The notes: a model not told the origin generated them from the sequence alone. Positions 45,034 to 54,399 are shown, numbered from the stretch's first letter. The stretch: 64,000 nucleotides of DNA from Oleomonas cavernae (GCF_003590945.1 NZ_QYUK01000011.1:214001-278000), one strand, 5' to 3'. Made by a program: numbers and translations.

Positions 45034-45281
45034 GCAGGCCCATTGGTTCAAGGCGCGATCAATGATTTTACGCCAGCTTCGAGCTAAAGGGCACCGTCGG
45101 CTTCGCTCATGCTGCGTAGTCATATCCTGCTAGGGGTCGTGGACAAAAGCTTGACGTCTGCCGTCGGTTTTGATTCAAGGATTCATCTTGAGGGGAGATG
45201 GATCGTAAGCGTCGTCCCCGGCCCACCTTTCGGGAAAGTCGCTGAGGCGTGATGCTCGTGCCCGATGGAGGGCTTCGACAC

Positions 45282-45749
45282 ATGTCGATTTCAGAGCTTA
45301 TGCCTGAGCCTAAGGGCGCGGACGAACCGGTGCGGCGGATCGAGGTTTTCACGGGCCAGGGACGTCGGCGGGCATGGAGCGCCGACGAGAAGGCGGCGAT
45401 CGTGGCGGAGAGCCTGAGCGGGGTGGAGTCGGTTTGCAGCGTCGCCCGCCGCCACGGGCTGACGCCGCAGCAACTGTTCACCTGGCGCCGCGACCTGCGC
45501 AAGCCGGCGCTGGCGAGGGAGGCGCCGGCGGAGAGGCTGTTCGTGCCGGCGATCGTCGAGCCGCCAGCCCCGCCGGCGGAAGAGGCGCAAGGTCGACCTG
45601 TCCGCCGTCAGCCGCGGCTGCGGAGAGCAAGCGCGAAGCACGCCGGTGCCATCGAGATCGCCATCGATGGCGTTACGGTGACTGTTGGCGCCGGTGCCGA
45701 GATCGAGACGCTCACCGTCGTGCTGCGGGCCTTGAAGGCCTCCTCGTGA
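45282..45749 (+). CDS. tnpA: IS66 accessory protein TnpA
   Basis: A 155-residue IS66 first protein with a helix-turn-helix (RRAWSADEKAAIVAESLSG, VARRHGLTPQQLFTWRR) for binding the element's ends. The start at 45282 (MSISELMPEP) was chosen over an upstream ATG at 45249. Its stop overlaps the tnpB start as GTGA, implying translational coupling. Confidence 0.88.
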   Translation: MSISELMPEPKGADEPVRRIEVFTGQGRRRAWSADEKAAIVAESLSGVESVCSVARRHGLTPQQLFTWRRDLRKPALAREAPAERLFVPAIVEPPAPPAEEAQGRPVRRQPRLRRASAKHAGAIEIAIDGVTVTVGAGAEIETLTVVLRALKASS

Positions 45750-46102
45750 TCGGCCCTGCGGGCGCGGTCCGGGTGATGGTGGCGACCCGGCCGGTCGACT
45801 TCCGCAAGGGAGCAGAAGGGCTGGCCGCCCTGGTGCGCGAGGAAATGAAGGCCGACCCCTTCTCGGGCACGGTCTACGTGTTCCGCGCCCGGCGGGTCGA
45901 CAGGGTGAAGCTGATCTTCTGGGATGGCACGGGCCTGTGCCTGTTCGCCAAGCGCCTGGAGGATGGCAAGTTCCAGTGGCCGGGTGCGCGGGACAGCGTG
46001 ATGCGGCTGACGGCGGCGCAATTGTCGGCCCTGCTCGAAGGTCTCGATTGGCGGCGTGTCCATGAGTTCCGCGAGAGCCATGTGCCCGTCGCGCCAAGCT
46101 GA
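45746..46102 (+). CDS. tnpB: IS66 accessory protein TnpB
   Basis: A 118-residue TnpB/Orf2-type protein starting with GTG inside the tnpA stop. It shows the family core VATRPVDFRKGAEGLAALV, DPFSGTVYVFRARR and LIFWDGTGLCLFAKRLE. It is required with TnpA for IS66 transposition, though its biochemical role is not settled. Confidence 0.92.
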   Translation: MIGPAGAVRVMVATRPVDFRKGAEGLAALVREEMKADPFSGTVYVFRARRVDRVKLIFWDGTGLCLFAKRLEDGKFQWPGARDSVMRLTAAQLSALLEGLDWRRVHEFRESHVPVAPS

Positions 46103-46158
46103 CCGAAAGCTCTTCAAACCACTCGCAAGCCCTTGCCGGCCGTGATTCAATCTCTGCC

Positions 46159-47685
46159 ATGGCCATCCTGGCGGAGACGCTTCCCGACGATCCCGGCACG
46201 CTCAAGGCGATGCTGATCGCCGAGCGTGCCCGCGCTGAACGCCTCGAGCAGATCATCAAGGAGTTACAGCGCCACCGCTTCGGGCGGCGGGCCGAAAGCC
46301 TGCCGGAGGATCAACTGCTGCTGGGCCTCGAGGAGGTCGAGCAAGGTCTCGCCGGTGACGAAGCGGGACAAGAGGCGGTGACGCCTTTGCTGCGCAAGGA
46401 CCGGGCCGCGACGCGCCGGGCGAACCGCGGCGCCCTGCCGGCCCATCTGCCGCGCATCGAGACGGTGGTGGATATCGAGAGCAAGGCCTGCCCCTGCTGT
46501 GGCGGGGAGCTCCATGCGATCGGCGAGGACCGGGCGGAGCGCCTCGACATCATGCCGGCACAGTTCCGGGTCCTGGTGGTGCGCCGCCCCAAATATGCCT
46601 GCCGGGCCTGCGAGGATGTCGTCCTGCAGGCGCCAGCCCCGGCGCGGCTGATCGAAGGCGGCCTGCCCACAGAGGCGACTGTCGCCCATGTCCTAGTCAC
46701 CAAATATGCCGACCACGCGCCCCTCTATCGCCAGGCGCAGATCTGGGGCCGCCAGGGAATCAATATCGACCGCTCGACCCTGGCCGACTGGGCCGGCCGT
46801 GCCGCCTTCCTGTTGCGGCCAGTGCATGAACGGCTGCTGGCGATCCTGAAGACCTCGCTGAAGCTGTTCGCCGACGAGACCACGGCGCCGGTGCTCGATC
46901 CTGGCCGGGGCCGGACCAAGACCGGCCAGCTTTGGGCCTATGCCCGGGACGATCGGCCCTGGGGCGGCACGGACCCGCCGGCGGTCGCCTATGTCTATGC
47001 CCCGGACCGCAAGGCCGAGCGCCCGCTCGCCCATCTCGCCGGCTTCGCCGGCGTGCTCCAGGTCGACGGCTATAGCGGCTACCGGCCCCTGGCCGAGAAG
47101 AATGCCGTCACGCTCGCCTTCTGCTGGGCCCATGTGCGCCGGCGCTTCTATGAACTCGCCGCCGCCGGCAACGCGCCGATCGCCAGCGAGGCGCTGGTAC
47201 GCATCGCCGGGCTCTACCGCATCGAGGCCGGGATCCGCGGCAAGGGCGCCGACGAGCGGCGGGCCGCCAGGCAGGCGCAAAGCCGTCCCATCGTCGAGGC
47301 ACTCGAGGCCTGGCTGCGCGAGAAGCTCGGCCTGATCAGCCAGAAGAGCAAACTCGCCGAGGCGATCCGCTACGCGCTGGGGCGCTGGAACGGCCTCTGC
47401 CACTTCCTCGCCGACGGCCGTGTCGAGATCGACTCCAATGTCGTCGAGCGTTCCATCCGACCCTTGGCGCTGACCCGCAAGAATGTCTTGTTCGCCGGCT
47501 CGGACGGTGGCGCCGAGCACTGGGCTGTCATCGCCTCCCTCGTCGAAACCTGCAAGCTCGGCGGCGTCGATCCCATGGCTTATCTGACCAGCACGATCAC
47601 CAGGATCGTCAACGCTCATCCCAACAGCCGCCTCGACGAACTCATGCCCTGGGCTCACAACGCCGCTTCGATCACCGTGGCCTGA
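46159..47685 (+). CDS. tnpC: IS66 transposase TnpC
   Basis: A 508-residue DDE transposase. It has an N-terminal leucine-rich helical region (residues 15-45), a zinc-binding CPCCGGEL (about 112-119), and the acidic catalytic triad in LFADETTAP, LQVDGYSGYRP and NSNVVERSIRP. Full length and open, so the element is probably active. Confidence 0.94.
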   Translation: MAILAETLPDDPGTLKAMLIAERARAERLEQIIKELQRHRFGRRAESLPEDQLLLGLEEVEQGLAGDEAGQEAVTPLLRKDRAATRRANRGALPAHLPRIETVVDIESKACPCCGGELHAIGEDRAERLDIMPAQFRVLVVRRPKYACRACEDVVLQAPAPARLIEGGLPTEATVAHVLVTKYADHAPLYRQAQIWGRQGINIDRSTLADWAGRAAFLLRPVHERLLAILKTSLKLFADETTAPVLDPGRGRTKTGQLWAYARDDRPWGGTDPPAVAYVYAPDRKAERPLAHLAGFAGVLQVDGYSGYRPLAEKNAVTLAFCWAHVRRRFYELAAAGNAPIASEALVRIAGLYRIEAGIRGKGADERRAARQAQSRPIVEALEAWLREKLGLISQKSKLAEAIRYALGRWNGLCHFLADGRVEIDSNVVERSIRPLALTRKNVLFAGSDGGAEHWAVIASLVETCKLGGVDPMAYLTSTITRIVNAHPNSRLDELMPWAHNAASITVA

Positions 47686-47707
47686 GAACGACGCTTACGA
47701 TGGATCG

Positions 47708-48492
47708 TTGGGCGAACGGATCGGGGTTACAGACGAAGAGTGGGCGCTCATCGGGCCGTTGCTGCCGGCGGAACGAGGGCGGTGGGGGCGCCCTGCGCAG
47801 GATAACCGCCCCTACTTCGAGGGCATGCTGTGGATCGCGCGGACCGGTTCGCAATGGCGCCATCTGCCGGACGAGTATGGCAAGTGGAACAGCATCTTCC
47901 GGCGCTATCGGCGCTGGATCGAGACTGGGGTGTTCGATGCGATGCTGCAAACCCTGGCCGAACTGGCCACCCGGGACCGACGGGCAGACATGGTGGACAG
48001 CACTGTCATCCGGGCGCACCACTGTGCGGCCGGCACAAAAGGGGGACTCAAAATGTTGAGGCACTCGGCCGCTCGCGCGGTGGCTTCTCGACCAAAATCC
48101 ATGCCCGTTGCGACGCCCAAGGCCGGCCGCTCGGGTTCACGCTGACGCCAGGGCAGACCCACGACAATCAGGGCTTCTTCCCGCTGCTGCGCATGGTCGA
48201 GGGGAAGATCAAGGCCATGCTGGCCGACAAAGGTTATGACGCCGACGCCATTCGCCAGGTGCTGCTCGCGGCCAAGATCGAGCCGGTCATCCCGCCCAAG
48301 AGCAATCGGCGCCAGGTGATCGACTACGACCGAGATCTCTACCGGCAGCGCAACCTGATCGAGCGCCTGTTCAACAAGCTCAAGAACTGGCGGCGTGTTG
48401 CCACCCGTTACGACAAATCCGCCGAGTCATTCCTTGGCTTCGTCACCATCGCGGCAATCAAACTCTGGATACCTTTTGTCCACGACTCCTAG
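47708..48492 (+). CDS. IS5-family transposase, two frames joined by a -1 frameshift
   Basis: The first frame (TTG at 47708, LGERIGVTDEEWALIGPLLP) covers the N-terminal domain to HCAAGTKGG. The second, one base back, continues TQNVEALGRSRGGFSTKIHA to PFVHDS. The switch falls at AAAAGGGGG (48037-48045), consistent with the programmed -1 frameshift of IS427-group elements. DDE residues lie in MVDSTVIRAHH, LADKGYDADAIR and RNLIERLFNKLKNWRR. The IS66 insertion just upstream probably separates it from its promoter. Confidence 0.82.
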
Positions 48493-49580
48493 GCCGCCGT
48501 GAATCCCTTAGCCCCCGACAGCAACAAGACCAACTCAGCCTGGCGGTTTGTTCCGGTTTTTTGAAATACGACTTTCAGATGATGGCGCACTGTTTCTCGG
48601 GACGTTCCAAGCGCCGCAGCCACGGCCTCTATGTTCTGGCCGCCCGCGATCTTTCTGGCGACGCGAGCCTCCGTCGGCGAAAGGTCGAACAACCCCTGCA
48701 GCATTGATGCAGCCGGAGTCCCTGATTGCTGAACGGGGGTCGCCACCAGAACCCCTGCGGCGGCAGCGAACAGGTCGTGCGCCTCGCGACGGATGGGAAC
48801 CAGGTGAAAGATGAGGGGCGGGCCGGTTTCGTCGCCGCGCACCGGAAATGAGCGCGGTGTACCGTCCTGCTGGCGGAGTGTGGCCACAGCCTGCGCCAGC
48901 ATAGTGGCCGCAGGGCCGGGGGTGTTGAGCACGATGCGTTCGTCCGCTCGGGTGGCTATCCGAGGGGCCAGGGTGTCGAACAGCGAATTGACCGCGATGG
49001 CCCGTCCGTCATGATTCAGTACGGCGGCGGGAAGGCCCAAAGCCTCGAGGGTGTGCGTCGCCGTAGCCGCCTCTTCAAGCCGCAGTCGCGATGATATCAG
49101 GGCGGCACGGGCAAAGTGAGGCCTGAGCGGGTCGACGGCCGCGATAACGCTGGCCGGTACAGGCCCATGCTCGTACCGAAATTCAGTGTTGAGGGCAATC
49201 AGGTCGCCGCTCGGTACCGCCACCGTTGTGCCGAAATTCCAGCCCAGGCCCCGCGGCCGCAGAAATTCCACATGTAGCGGATCGGTGTCGAGTTCCTCGG
49301 GCGTGAACATGTCCTGGTTGGTAAGGAAGCCGGGGTGCTGCATTGCGGCGTCGCGCACAGCACGTTGATTGTGACGCATCCATCCACCGGAAACGAACTC
49401 TTCCATGATCGGCGTCGCTGCCGCCGTCGCGATCCAGCGCAGATCCTCCCCCTGCGCGGTAAGCATGACCGTGCCAAAGCCCCCCGCGAATTCGGTAAGC
49501 CGATCCAGGACTCGGGGCCAGAGCGAGGGTAGGAACGCAGCAGCGTAAATATCATCGATCAGCTCTTCAGGCGTGCGCAT
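48489..49580 (-). CDS. LuxR-family transcriptional regulator (intact copy)
   Basis: A 363-residue regulator. The N-terminal ~270 residues form a PAS/GAF-like sensory region of unrecognised subfamily (LIDDIYAAAFLPSLWPRVLD, NHDGRAIAVNSLFDTLAPRI). The C-terminal LuxR helix-turn-helix reads LFDLSPTEARVARKIAGG and SRETVRHHLKVVFQKTGTNR. The start follows GGAAGC. The IS5-family element inserted exactly at its stop codon, whose TAG is the target CTAG, so the protein is unchanged. Divergent from tolC across 816 bases that contain the CACCCG palindrome. A paralogue lies at 52580; control of the type I secretion genes is inferred. Confidence 0.85.
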   Translation of the reverse strand: MRTPEELIDDIYAAAFLPSLWPRVLDRLTEFAGGFGTVMLTAQGEDLRWIATAAATPIMEEFVSGGWMRHNQRAVRDAAMQHPGFLTNQDMFTPEELDTDPLHVEFLRPRGLGWNFGTTVAVPSGDLIALNTEFRYEHGPVPASVIAAVDPLRPHFARAALISSRLRLEEAATATHTLEALGLPAAVLNHDGRAIAVNSLFDTLAPRIATRADERIVLNTPGPAATMLAQAVATLRQQDGTPRSFPVRGDETGPPLIFHLVPIRREAHDLFAAAAGVLVATPVQQSGTPAASMLQGLFDLSPTEARVARKIAGGQNIEAVAAALGTSRETVRHHLKVVFQKTGTNRQAELVLLLSGAKGFTAA

Positions 49581-50396
49581 TGCTTCCGGTGCCTATGAGT
49601 TAGGTGCCTGTCACGGGTAAATTTTTTGCAGCATCAGCGAACAAACTAGGGAAGCGAGTGACTGGTTCGGAGTTCTCCATTCCTGGTGATCCTGTGCGAG
49701 CATTGAAAAAAACCGCATCCCCGGTAACCCATCCAGGCAGTGGGGGGCTGGTAGGCTCCTGGCATGCTACGGTCGGCGAAGTAGTTCGCTGGGCTTGCAC
49801 GGGAGCGATAGCCACCAGCGGCGCTGGGTTGACGCTGTTGATGATCCTGAGCTGGGCAATTTCAAGCAAGCTGGCCTGGATCGAGACCAAAGGGTCTGGC
49901 CGCTCGATTGATCAACTCAGCCGGACGAATTTCCCCCCTCTTTCATGGACGGGAACCGATCGGTGTTACTCCTCTTTGCCCAAGGCATTGGACTGAATTT
50001 GCCGACACGCTAAGACTCTCAAGATTACAGCCGCCACGTTCCACGTTCTATGTAGCATTCTGAGGGCGCACGCCATCGGCAAATGGCAGCCCCTTTGAAC
50101 CCGGAAGACGTGCCCAACCTCTAGAAAGCGAATGCGCCTTTCTTCACCCGAACGGGTGATGCCGTGTGGCGGTTACCAGCGCCAAAATGGAGTGGCGCAT
50201 CCTGCCTTGCGGTACATCGGCTGGTGGACGGGATTTCGGGTGGCCTGAAAAATGAGGTAGTGTTGGGCGGGCATGCTCATGCAGACAGGCCGAAAGGCGG
50301 CAAGATGCACTTCGCCGAGCCCGGCGAAGTGTCCTCACCGGCGACACGGTTCATGGCGCTGCTTTCAACGAGTTTGTGCGCGGAGCACTTTGCCCC
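49581..50396. promoter_or_regulatory. Divergent regulatory region between luxR and tolC
   Basis: This 816-base region has no convincing gene. It carries the palindrome CACCCGAACGGGTG at 50145-50158, 239 bases before the tolC start, and most of it is repeated upstream of the luxR pseudogene. It should hold promoters for both genes; I cannot place -10 or -35 boxes. Confidence 0.5.
50145..50158. promoter_or_regulatory. Palindrome CACCCGAACGGGTG, copy 2
   Basis: Perfect copy of the palindrome at 6291-6304, within a conserved TTCACCCGAACGGGTGATG context. It lies between divergent luxR and tolC genes. Candidate LuxR-family operator. Confidence 0.5.
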
Positions 50397-51941
50397 ATGA
50401 CGATCCCCATCATTGGTATTCGCGCCCTTTTGGCGGCTTGTTTCATGGGGCTGTCGGCGCTTGTGCCGGCCGACGCCGAGACCCTCACGGAAGCATTGAT
50501 ATCGGCCTACCAGACCAATCCGCAGCTAGCCGCCGCCCGCGCCGGCTTGAGGGTGACCGACGAGCAATTGGCGCTTGCGCTATCGGCATTTCGCCCCAGC
50601 ATCACGCTTCAAGGATCCGGTGGTCGATCGACCATCCGCTTGCAGCAGGAGCGGCGGGAGACTTTGGCCCCATTTGACGGTCAAGCTCAATTGGTGCAGC
50701 CGCTGTTTCCGCTGAGCGGGTTCGCCGCCTTGCGAAGTGCCGACGCGCAGATCGAGCAGGGCCGGGCGAATCTCGCCGCCGTCGAACAGCAGGTCTTCCT
50801 GTCCGTTGTCAGTGCTTACCTGAACGTCATCCGGGATCAGGCTCTGGTCAACATCACCGCGGAAATCGAGGGCAATCTCGAGCGCGAGTTGGAGGCGAAC
50901 AGAAGCCGCTTCAATGAGGGCGATGTGTCGCAGACCGATATCGCCTTGACCCAGACACGGTTGTCTCAGGTGCAGGCGGACCACGTCGCCGCGCAGTTGA
51001 ATTTGCGCAGGGCGCGTAGTGCTTACGAGGAGGTTGTCGGGCATCCGCCTTTGGAGGTTTCGCCACCTGGCTTGCCGCCCGGGCTGCCTGGGACGAAGGA
51101 AGAAGCGACGGCAATCGCCATCAAAGGCAATCCGACGCTTCTCGAAGCTCGTCGGGCCGAGGATGTCGCGCGGGCCGATATCGGCCGCGCGGAAGCGGCG
51201 CTTTACCCATCGCTCAATCTTGTTGCTGCCGGGGCCTATAGCGAAAATCAGTCGTTCGATAACCAGCAGGAGGAGCAGTATTCGCTTCAGCTGCAGTTGA
51301 GAGTTCCGCTCTACGAAGGTGGAGCCACCCAGTCGCAAATCCGCCGGGCAAAGGAATTCTGGAATCAACAGCGTGCCGGGACCGTTGCCGTCGAGCGAGA
51401 GGTCGTGCGTCTCGTCGCGGATGCGTTCGATGGCTTGGTGACCAGCGGCGATGTCATCGGTTATGCGCGCGAAGGGGTAAAGGGAGCGGAAGCGGCCCTC
51501 AAGGGTGTCCGTGAGGAGGCCGGGCTCGGCTTCCGGACGACGACGGACGTGTTGGACAGCGAACAGGATCTGCTGAACGCCCAAAGCCGCTTGGCGATCG
51601 CGGAGCGGGACGAAGTTTTCGCGGGTTGGCAACTGCTTTCGGCCGTCGGCGCGTTCTCCGCCCAGGAGACCGGCTTGGTCACTGAGTTGTACGATGCCAA
51701 GGCCCACGCCGAAGAGGTGGGGGACGCCTGGTTTGCGACGGATCCGCTGGCGCCGGGACTCGTTCCCGTCCCGACTTCGACCGCGCCGGCTCCCTTGATC
51801 CCGCCAGAGGCCACCCGTCCCGGGTCCCCAGCCATGGAGCCGGTACAGGCCGCGGTCTCGACGCCCGCCGGAGCGTCGGAGGGGGAGGGCTTCTGGACCA
51901 CACTCCTCGGCATACCAGCGGACGAAATTCAGCCGCCTTGA
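50397..51941 (+). CDS. tolC: TolC-family outer membrane efflux/secretion protein
   Basis: A 514-residue TolC-type protein. A signal peptide ends near VPADAET, and two OEP repeats follow (residues 25-230 and 240-440, with LTEALISAYQTNPQLAAARA and YSENQSFDNQQEEQYSLQLQLRVPLYEGG). These form the alpha-barrel tunnel and outer-membrane pore. A P/A-rich tail of about 65 residues is periplasmic or disordered. Start at 50397 after GGAG. With the ABC exporter and HlyD downstream it completes a type I secretion machine for the RTX protein. Confidence 0.92.
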   Translation: MTIPIIGIRALLAACFMGLSALVPADAETLTEALISAYQTNPQLAAARAGLRVTDEQLALALSAFRPSITLQGSGGRSTIRLQQERRETLAPFDGQAQLVQPLFPLSGFAALRSADAQIEQGRANLAAVEQQVFLSVVSAYLNVIRDQALVNITAEIEGNLERELEANRSRFNEGDVSQTDIALTQTRLSQVQADHVAAQLNLRRARSAYEEVVGHPPLEVSPPGLPPGLPGTKEEATAIAIKGNPTLLEARRAEDVARADIGRAEAALYPSLNLVAAGAYSENQSFDNQQEEQYSLQLQLRVPLYEGGATQSQIRRAKEFWNQQRAGTVAVEREVVRLVADAFDGLVTSGDVIGYAREGVKGAEAALKGVREEAGLGFRTTTDVLDSEQDLLNAQSRLAIAERDEVFAGWQLLSAVGAFSAQETGLVTELYDAKAHAEEVGDAWFATDPLAPGLVPVPTSTAPAPLIPPEATRPGSPAMEPVQAAVSTPAGASEGEGFWTTLLGIPADEIQPP

Positions 51942-52106
51942 TTGTCGCAATCCGCTCAGGCCGCGTTTAGCGCGCCGCGCTGATGTCGAGCCGACTAAAC
52001 CTTGAGCGTGTGCAAACAGCAGCCGGGACACTCGAGGCCATAGGACCGCCCGCCGCGGCGTTGCGGGCGGCGCGATAGAAGCTTCGGCAATGCATCCTTG
52101 GGGCGA

Positions 52107-52190
52107 TCCGGTCTCACCTCCGCTCAGTATTTGCAAAAAACCGGCACGATGCGCCAGGCGGAGCTGGTGGCTCTTCTTGTGGGGGCTCTG
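52107..52190 (+). pseudogene. LuxR-family C-terminal remnant
   Basis: The + frame reads SAQYLQKTGTMRQAELVALL, then VGAL. It matches the last helix region of the neighbouring LuxR regulators (VFQKTGTNRQAELVLLL and VFAKTGTKRQAELASLI). Only about 25 codons remain, on the strand opposite to both intact genes. It indicates a further lost luxR copy. Confidence 0.55.
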
Positions 52191-52247
52191 GCTTCAATCC
52201 TGTGCGTCTCTAATTCTGAGCGCCTACCCCTCTCCTCGGTGGCGTTG

Positions 52248-52480
52248 TTAGTCGTTGATAAACATGATTATTTCAAAAAATAGGACTACCAAAGCTGAGA
52301 TCACAAACCATCCCCCATAAGTAAAATAAATGTAAAAGCGCCATCCTTGCTGCTGAGTAGTTTAACTATAGCCCCGATAGGGTTGGCTTTTCTTGAAAGG
52401 CCAAAATATATGGCGGCGTCAATAAAACTCAAAATTGCTGATGCCAGCAATAGTGTCGGAAAAATTTCGCCCATCGGCAT
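52248..52480 (-). pseudogene. Small membrane protein gene broken by a frameshift
   Basis: From ATG at 52480 the frame reads MPMGEIFPTLLLASAILSFI to LLSSKDG. After a single-base shift near 52340 it continues RFYIYFTYGGWFVISALVVL and ends FFEIIMFIND. Together this makes a product of about 77 residues with two hydrophobic segments. The original family is not recognised. AT-richer than its neighbours, which suggests acquisition. Confidence 0.4.
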
Positions 52481-52579
52481 GAAATCAAGAACGGACAATG
52501 CTTTGAGCCTGAAACAGAAAGGAAGCCCCTGACCGCGCCCTGGGCCTGGCTTGCCGAACAATGGAATGGCTATCGCTCA

Positions 52580-53707
52580 TCAGGGTTGCTTTTTGGCCTT
52601 TCGCGAAACATCCGGGGCATGGAATCTGACTGAGCCCAGGATGAGCGAGGCAAGCTCAGCTTGCCGCTTCGTACCTGTTTTGGCGAAGACCATCCTCAGT
52701 TGTGTTCGCAGGGTTTCACGCGATACTTTCAGCGTGTCGGAAAGTTCCTCCAACGTCGCCCCTTCTGCGACCGACTGTGCCACTCGCGCCTCGGCGGGAG
52801 TCAGGTCGAAAAGGCCTTGCAGCAGCAATGCGGGAGGAGCACCCGGTGTGCCAACCGCTGTAACCACAATAAGGGCACCTGTATCGCCAAAGATTTCGTT
52901 AGATTCGCGGCGTGTAGGCAAAATGTGAAGGACCATGGGGGGCTCTCCATCACCACGAATTGGAATGGAACGTGTTTCTGTGGTCCCCCCGCTGCCTAGG
53001 CCAGCCATCGCGGTTTCAAACAGCTTCGCGGCTGCTTCGTTGGCGATACTGATGCGTCCGGTCGTTCGGTAAGTGGTTATCCGCTTGCCCAGGCTTTCAA
53101 ACCGCGAGTTGGCAAACTTGATCCGACCATCCGACGTGATGGCCGCTGCTGGCAATCCCATTGCCTCGAGCGTCCGTGTTGCGGATTCAGCCTTGATCAG
53201 AGGGAGGCGCGCCGAGACCATGGCGCTGCGTGCCAAGTGAGGGCGCAGGGTATCGAGTATTTCCAGCTCTGCGGATGTCAATGGCGGCCGTGTGCGGTCT
53301 CCAACGAGCTGGAAGATCGCGATTTCGCCGTCCGGAAGTTGGATCGTGGTTCCGACCGTCCAGTGAATACCGCGTGGGACGAGAAAATCTCGATAGATCG
53401 GGTCGCTCTCCAGTTCAGCACCGGTGAAGAGGTCGCCGTCACCCAAAAAGCCGGGGAATTGCTTCGCGATTGCACGGGTTACCCAGCGGTTGTTACGGCA
53501 CCATCCGTCCCCGACAAATTCAGCAACCAAGGGCGTAACAGCCTCCGACGCGATCCAACGCACCGATCCCCCTGAGATGATGTATAGCACGCAACCCTGC
53601 ACACCACAGGCCGCAACCAACCGATTCAACACCTGGGTCCAGCGCTGCGGCAGCCAAGCTGCGGCATAGATTTGGTCTACCAGCTCGTAGAGGTTCTGCA
53701 CTTTCAT
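52580..53707 (-). CDS. LuxR-family transcriptional regulator, paralogue
   Basis: A 375-residue regulator of the same design as that at 48489: an N-terminal sensory region (LVDQIYAAAWLPQRWTQVLN, AAITSDGRIKFANSRFESLG) and a C-terminal LuxR helix-turn-helix (LFDLTPAEARVAQSVAEGAT, SRETLRTQLRMVFAKTGTKR). The ATG at 53707 was preferred to a TTG two codons upstream. Divergent from the RTX gene across about 690 bases, which contain a near copy of the CACCCG palindrome. It probably regulates the RTX operon. Confidence 0.82.
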   Translation of the reverse strand: MKVQNLYELVDQIYAAAWLPQRWTQVLNRLVAACGVQGCVLYIISGGSVRWIASEAVTPLVAEFVGDGWCRNNRWVTRAIAKQFPGFLGDGDLFTGAELESDPIYRDFLVPRGIHWTVGTTIQLPDGEIAIFQLVGDRTRPPLTSAELEILDTLRPHLARSAMVSARLPLIKAESATRTLEAMGLPAAAITSDGRIKFANSRFESLGKRITTYRTTGRISIANEAAAKLFETAMAGLGSGGTTETRSIPIRGDGEPPMVLHILPTRRESNEIFGDTGALIVVTAVGTPGAPPALLLQGLFDLTPAEARVAQSVAEGATLEELSDTLKVSRETLRTQLRMVFAKTGTKRQAELASLILGSVRFHAPDVSRKAKKQP

Positions 53708-54399
53708 TGGCAAGTTGAGAGGCCTTCCGAGGCCTCGTCCTTTCGGGCAAAATTGTCCAGCATCAAGGGCGCGATCCGGTCAGGCCCCGCGCGCGCTCCG
53801 GGCGCGCATCGCCCAATTGCTTTCCGCTGGAGGCACTCAAGTGCACCCGCCAAGGAAGGTGTCGCCTGCGGTCTAGGCATCGTCGATTTCGAGCCTCCAC
53901 GTCTTGATTCACCTCAACTGCCGCGCGAAGCAGTATTAAAATCGAGCCAGATTTTCGCCTATCTCAATCGAAGTAGGGCGCACTGCAAAAAAACGGCCTG
54001 CGATCACCCGAACGGGGGACGCCGCCAGGGCGGGCACGCCGGATAGTAGAGCCACGTGGAGCTGTGGTGCGGGGGGTGAATTTTCACCTTTGGATATTCG
54101 CTCATGCATCGCTCTCCTCGTCGCTGGACCTCACAACACGGTGGATCCTGCCGGATGGGATTTTTGTTTTAATGTTTGCTGCTAAACAAGTCGTAATTAA
54201 ACAATAAAGATAAAATGCCGCAGTATTGCGCCAAAACGGATACAGTTTTGGCATCGTGTGGTTTGGACTCAAGTAAATTTTTGTAAATGCAAAGATAAAT
54301 ATTGTTTAGTTGGTACATCATTTGTTTTGTGCGTTGCAGCGACTTTGCCGATGTGGCAATCTTTCCTTGAGGTTAGGCCAACGTGGTGGGGGATTAGAG
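53708..54399. promoter_or_regulatory. Divergent regulatory region between luxR paralogue and RTX gene
   Basis: A 690-base region without a gene. It contains the CACCCGAACGGG half-palindrome at 54005-54018 and a strikingly AT-rich stretch (about 54160-54310, with TTAATTAAACAATAAAG-like tracts). The AT-rich stretch probably holds the RTX promoter and could bind nucleoid proteins such as the H-NS-like MucR/Ros type. Confidence 0.5.
54005..54018. promoter_or_regulatory. Near-palindrome CACCCGAACGGGGG, copy 3
   Basis: Matches the palindromes at 6291 and 50145 in the first 12 bases, with a degenerate right arm. It sits 382 bases before the RTX gene and about 300 before the luxR paralogue. Candidate operator. 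Confidence 0.4.

Larger units (their letters stand above)
45205..47698 (+). mobile_element. IS66-family insertion sequence, complete
   Basis: A 2494-bp element with inverted ends GTAAGCGTCGTCC (left) and GTAAGCGTCGTTC (right, complement). It is flanked by a perfect 8-bp direct repeat GATGGATC at 45197-45204 and 47699-47706, the target-duplication size typical of IS66. It carries tnpA, tnpB and tnpC, all open. The insertion is recent by its intact ends and lies within the IS5-family element. Confidence 0.93.
45131..48491 (+). mobile_element. IS5-family (IS427-like) element, interrupted by IS66
   Basis: Terminal inverted repeats are GGGGTCGTGGACAAAAG at the left (from 45133) and its counterpart GGAGTCGTGGACAAAAG at the right (read on the minus strand, ending near 48489). 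CTAG flanks both sides, consistent with a short target duplication. The transposase lies at 47708-48492. An IS66 element splits its 5' leader. The right end sits on the TAG stop codon of the adjacent luxR gene. Confidence 0.8.
48489..50283. repeat. Direct long repeat, copy 2 (luxR plus upstream region)
   Basis: Same-orientation repeat of 4719-6428. This copy has an extra stretch near 49800-49870 and the intact luxR gene. The luxR part is nearly identical, so duplication or gene conversion was recent relative to the more diverged upstream part. Confidence 0.75.
51942..52579. other. Intergenic region holding two gene remnants
   Basis: The 640 bases between tolC and the second luxR hold a LuxR C-terminal scrap and a broken small membrane gene, listed separately. 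GC content drops in 52200-52500. Confidence 0.5.

Noticed and set aside
50580-52136. 518-codon minus frame opposite tolC
   Set aside because: Antisense shadow of the TolC repeats.
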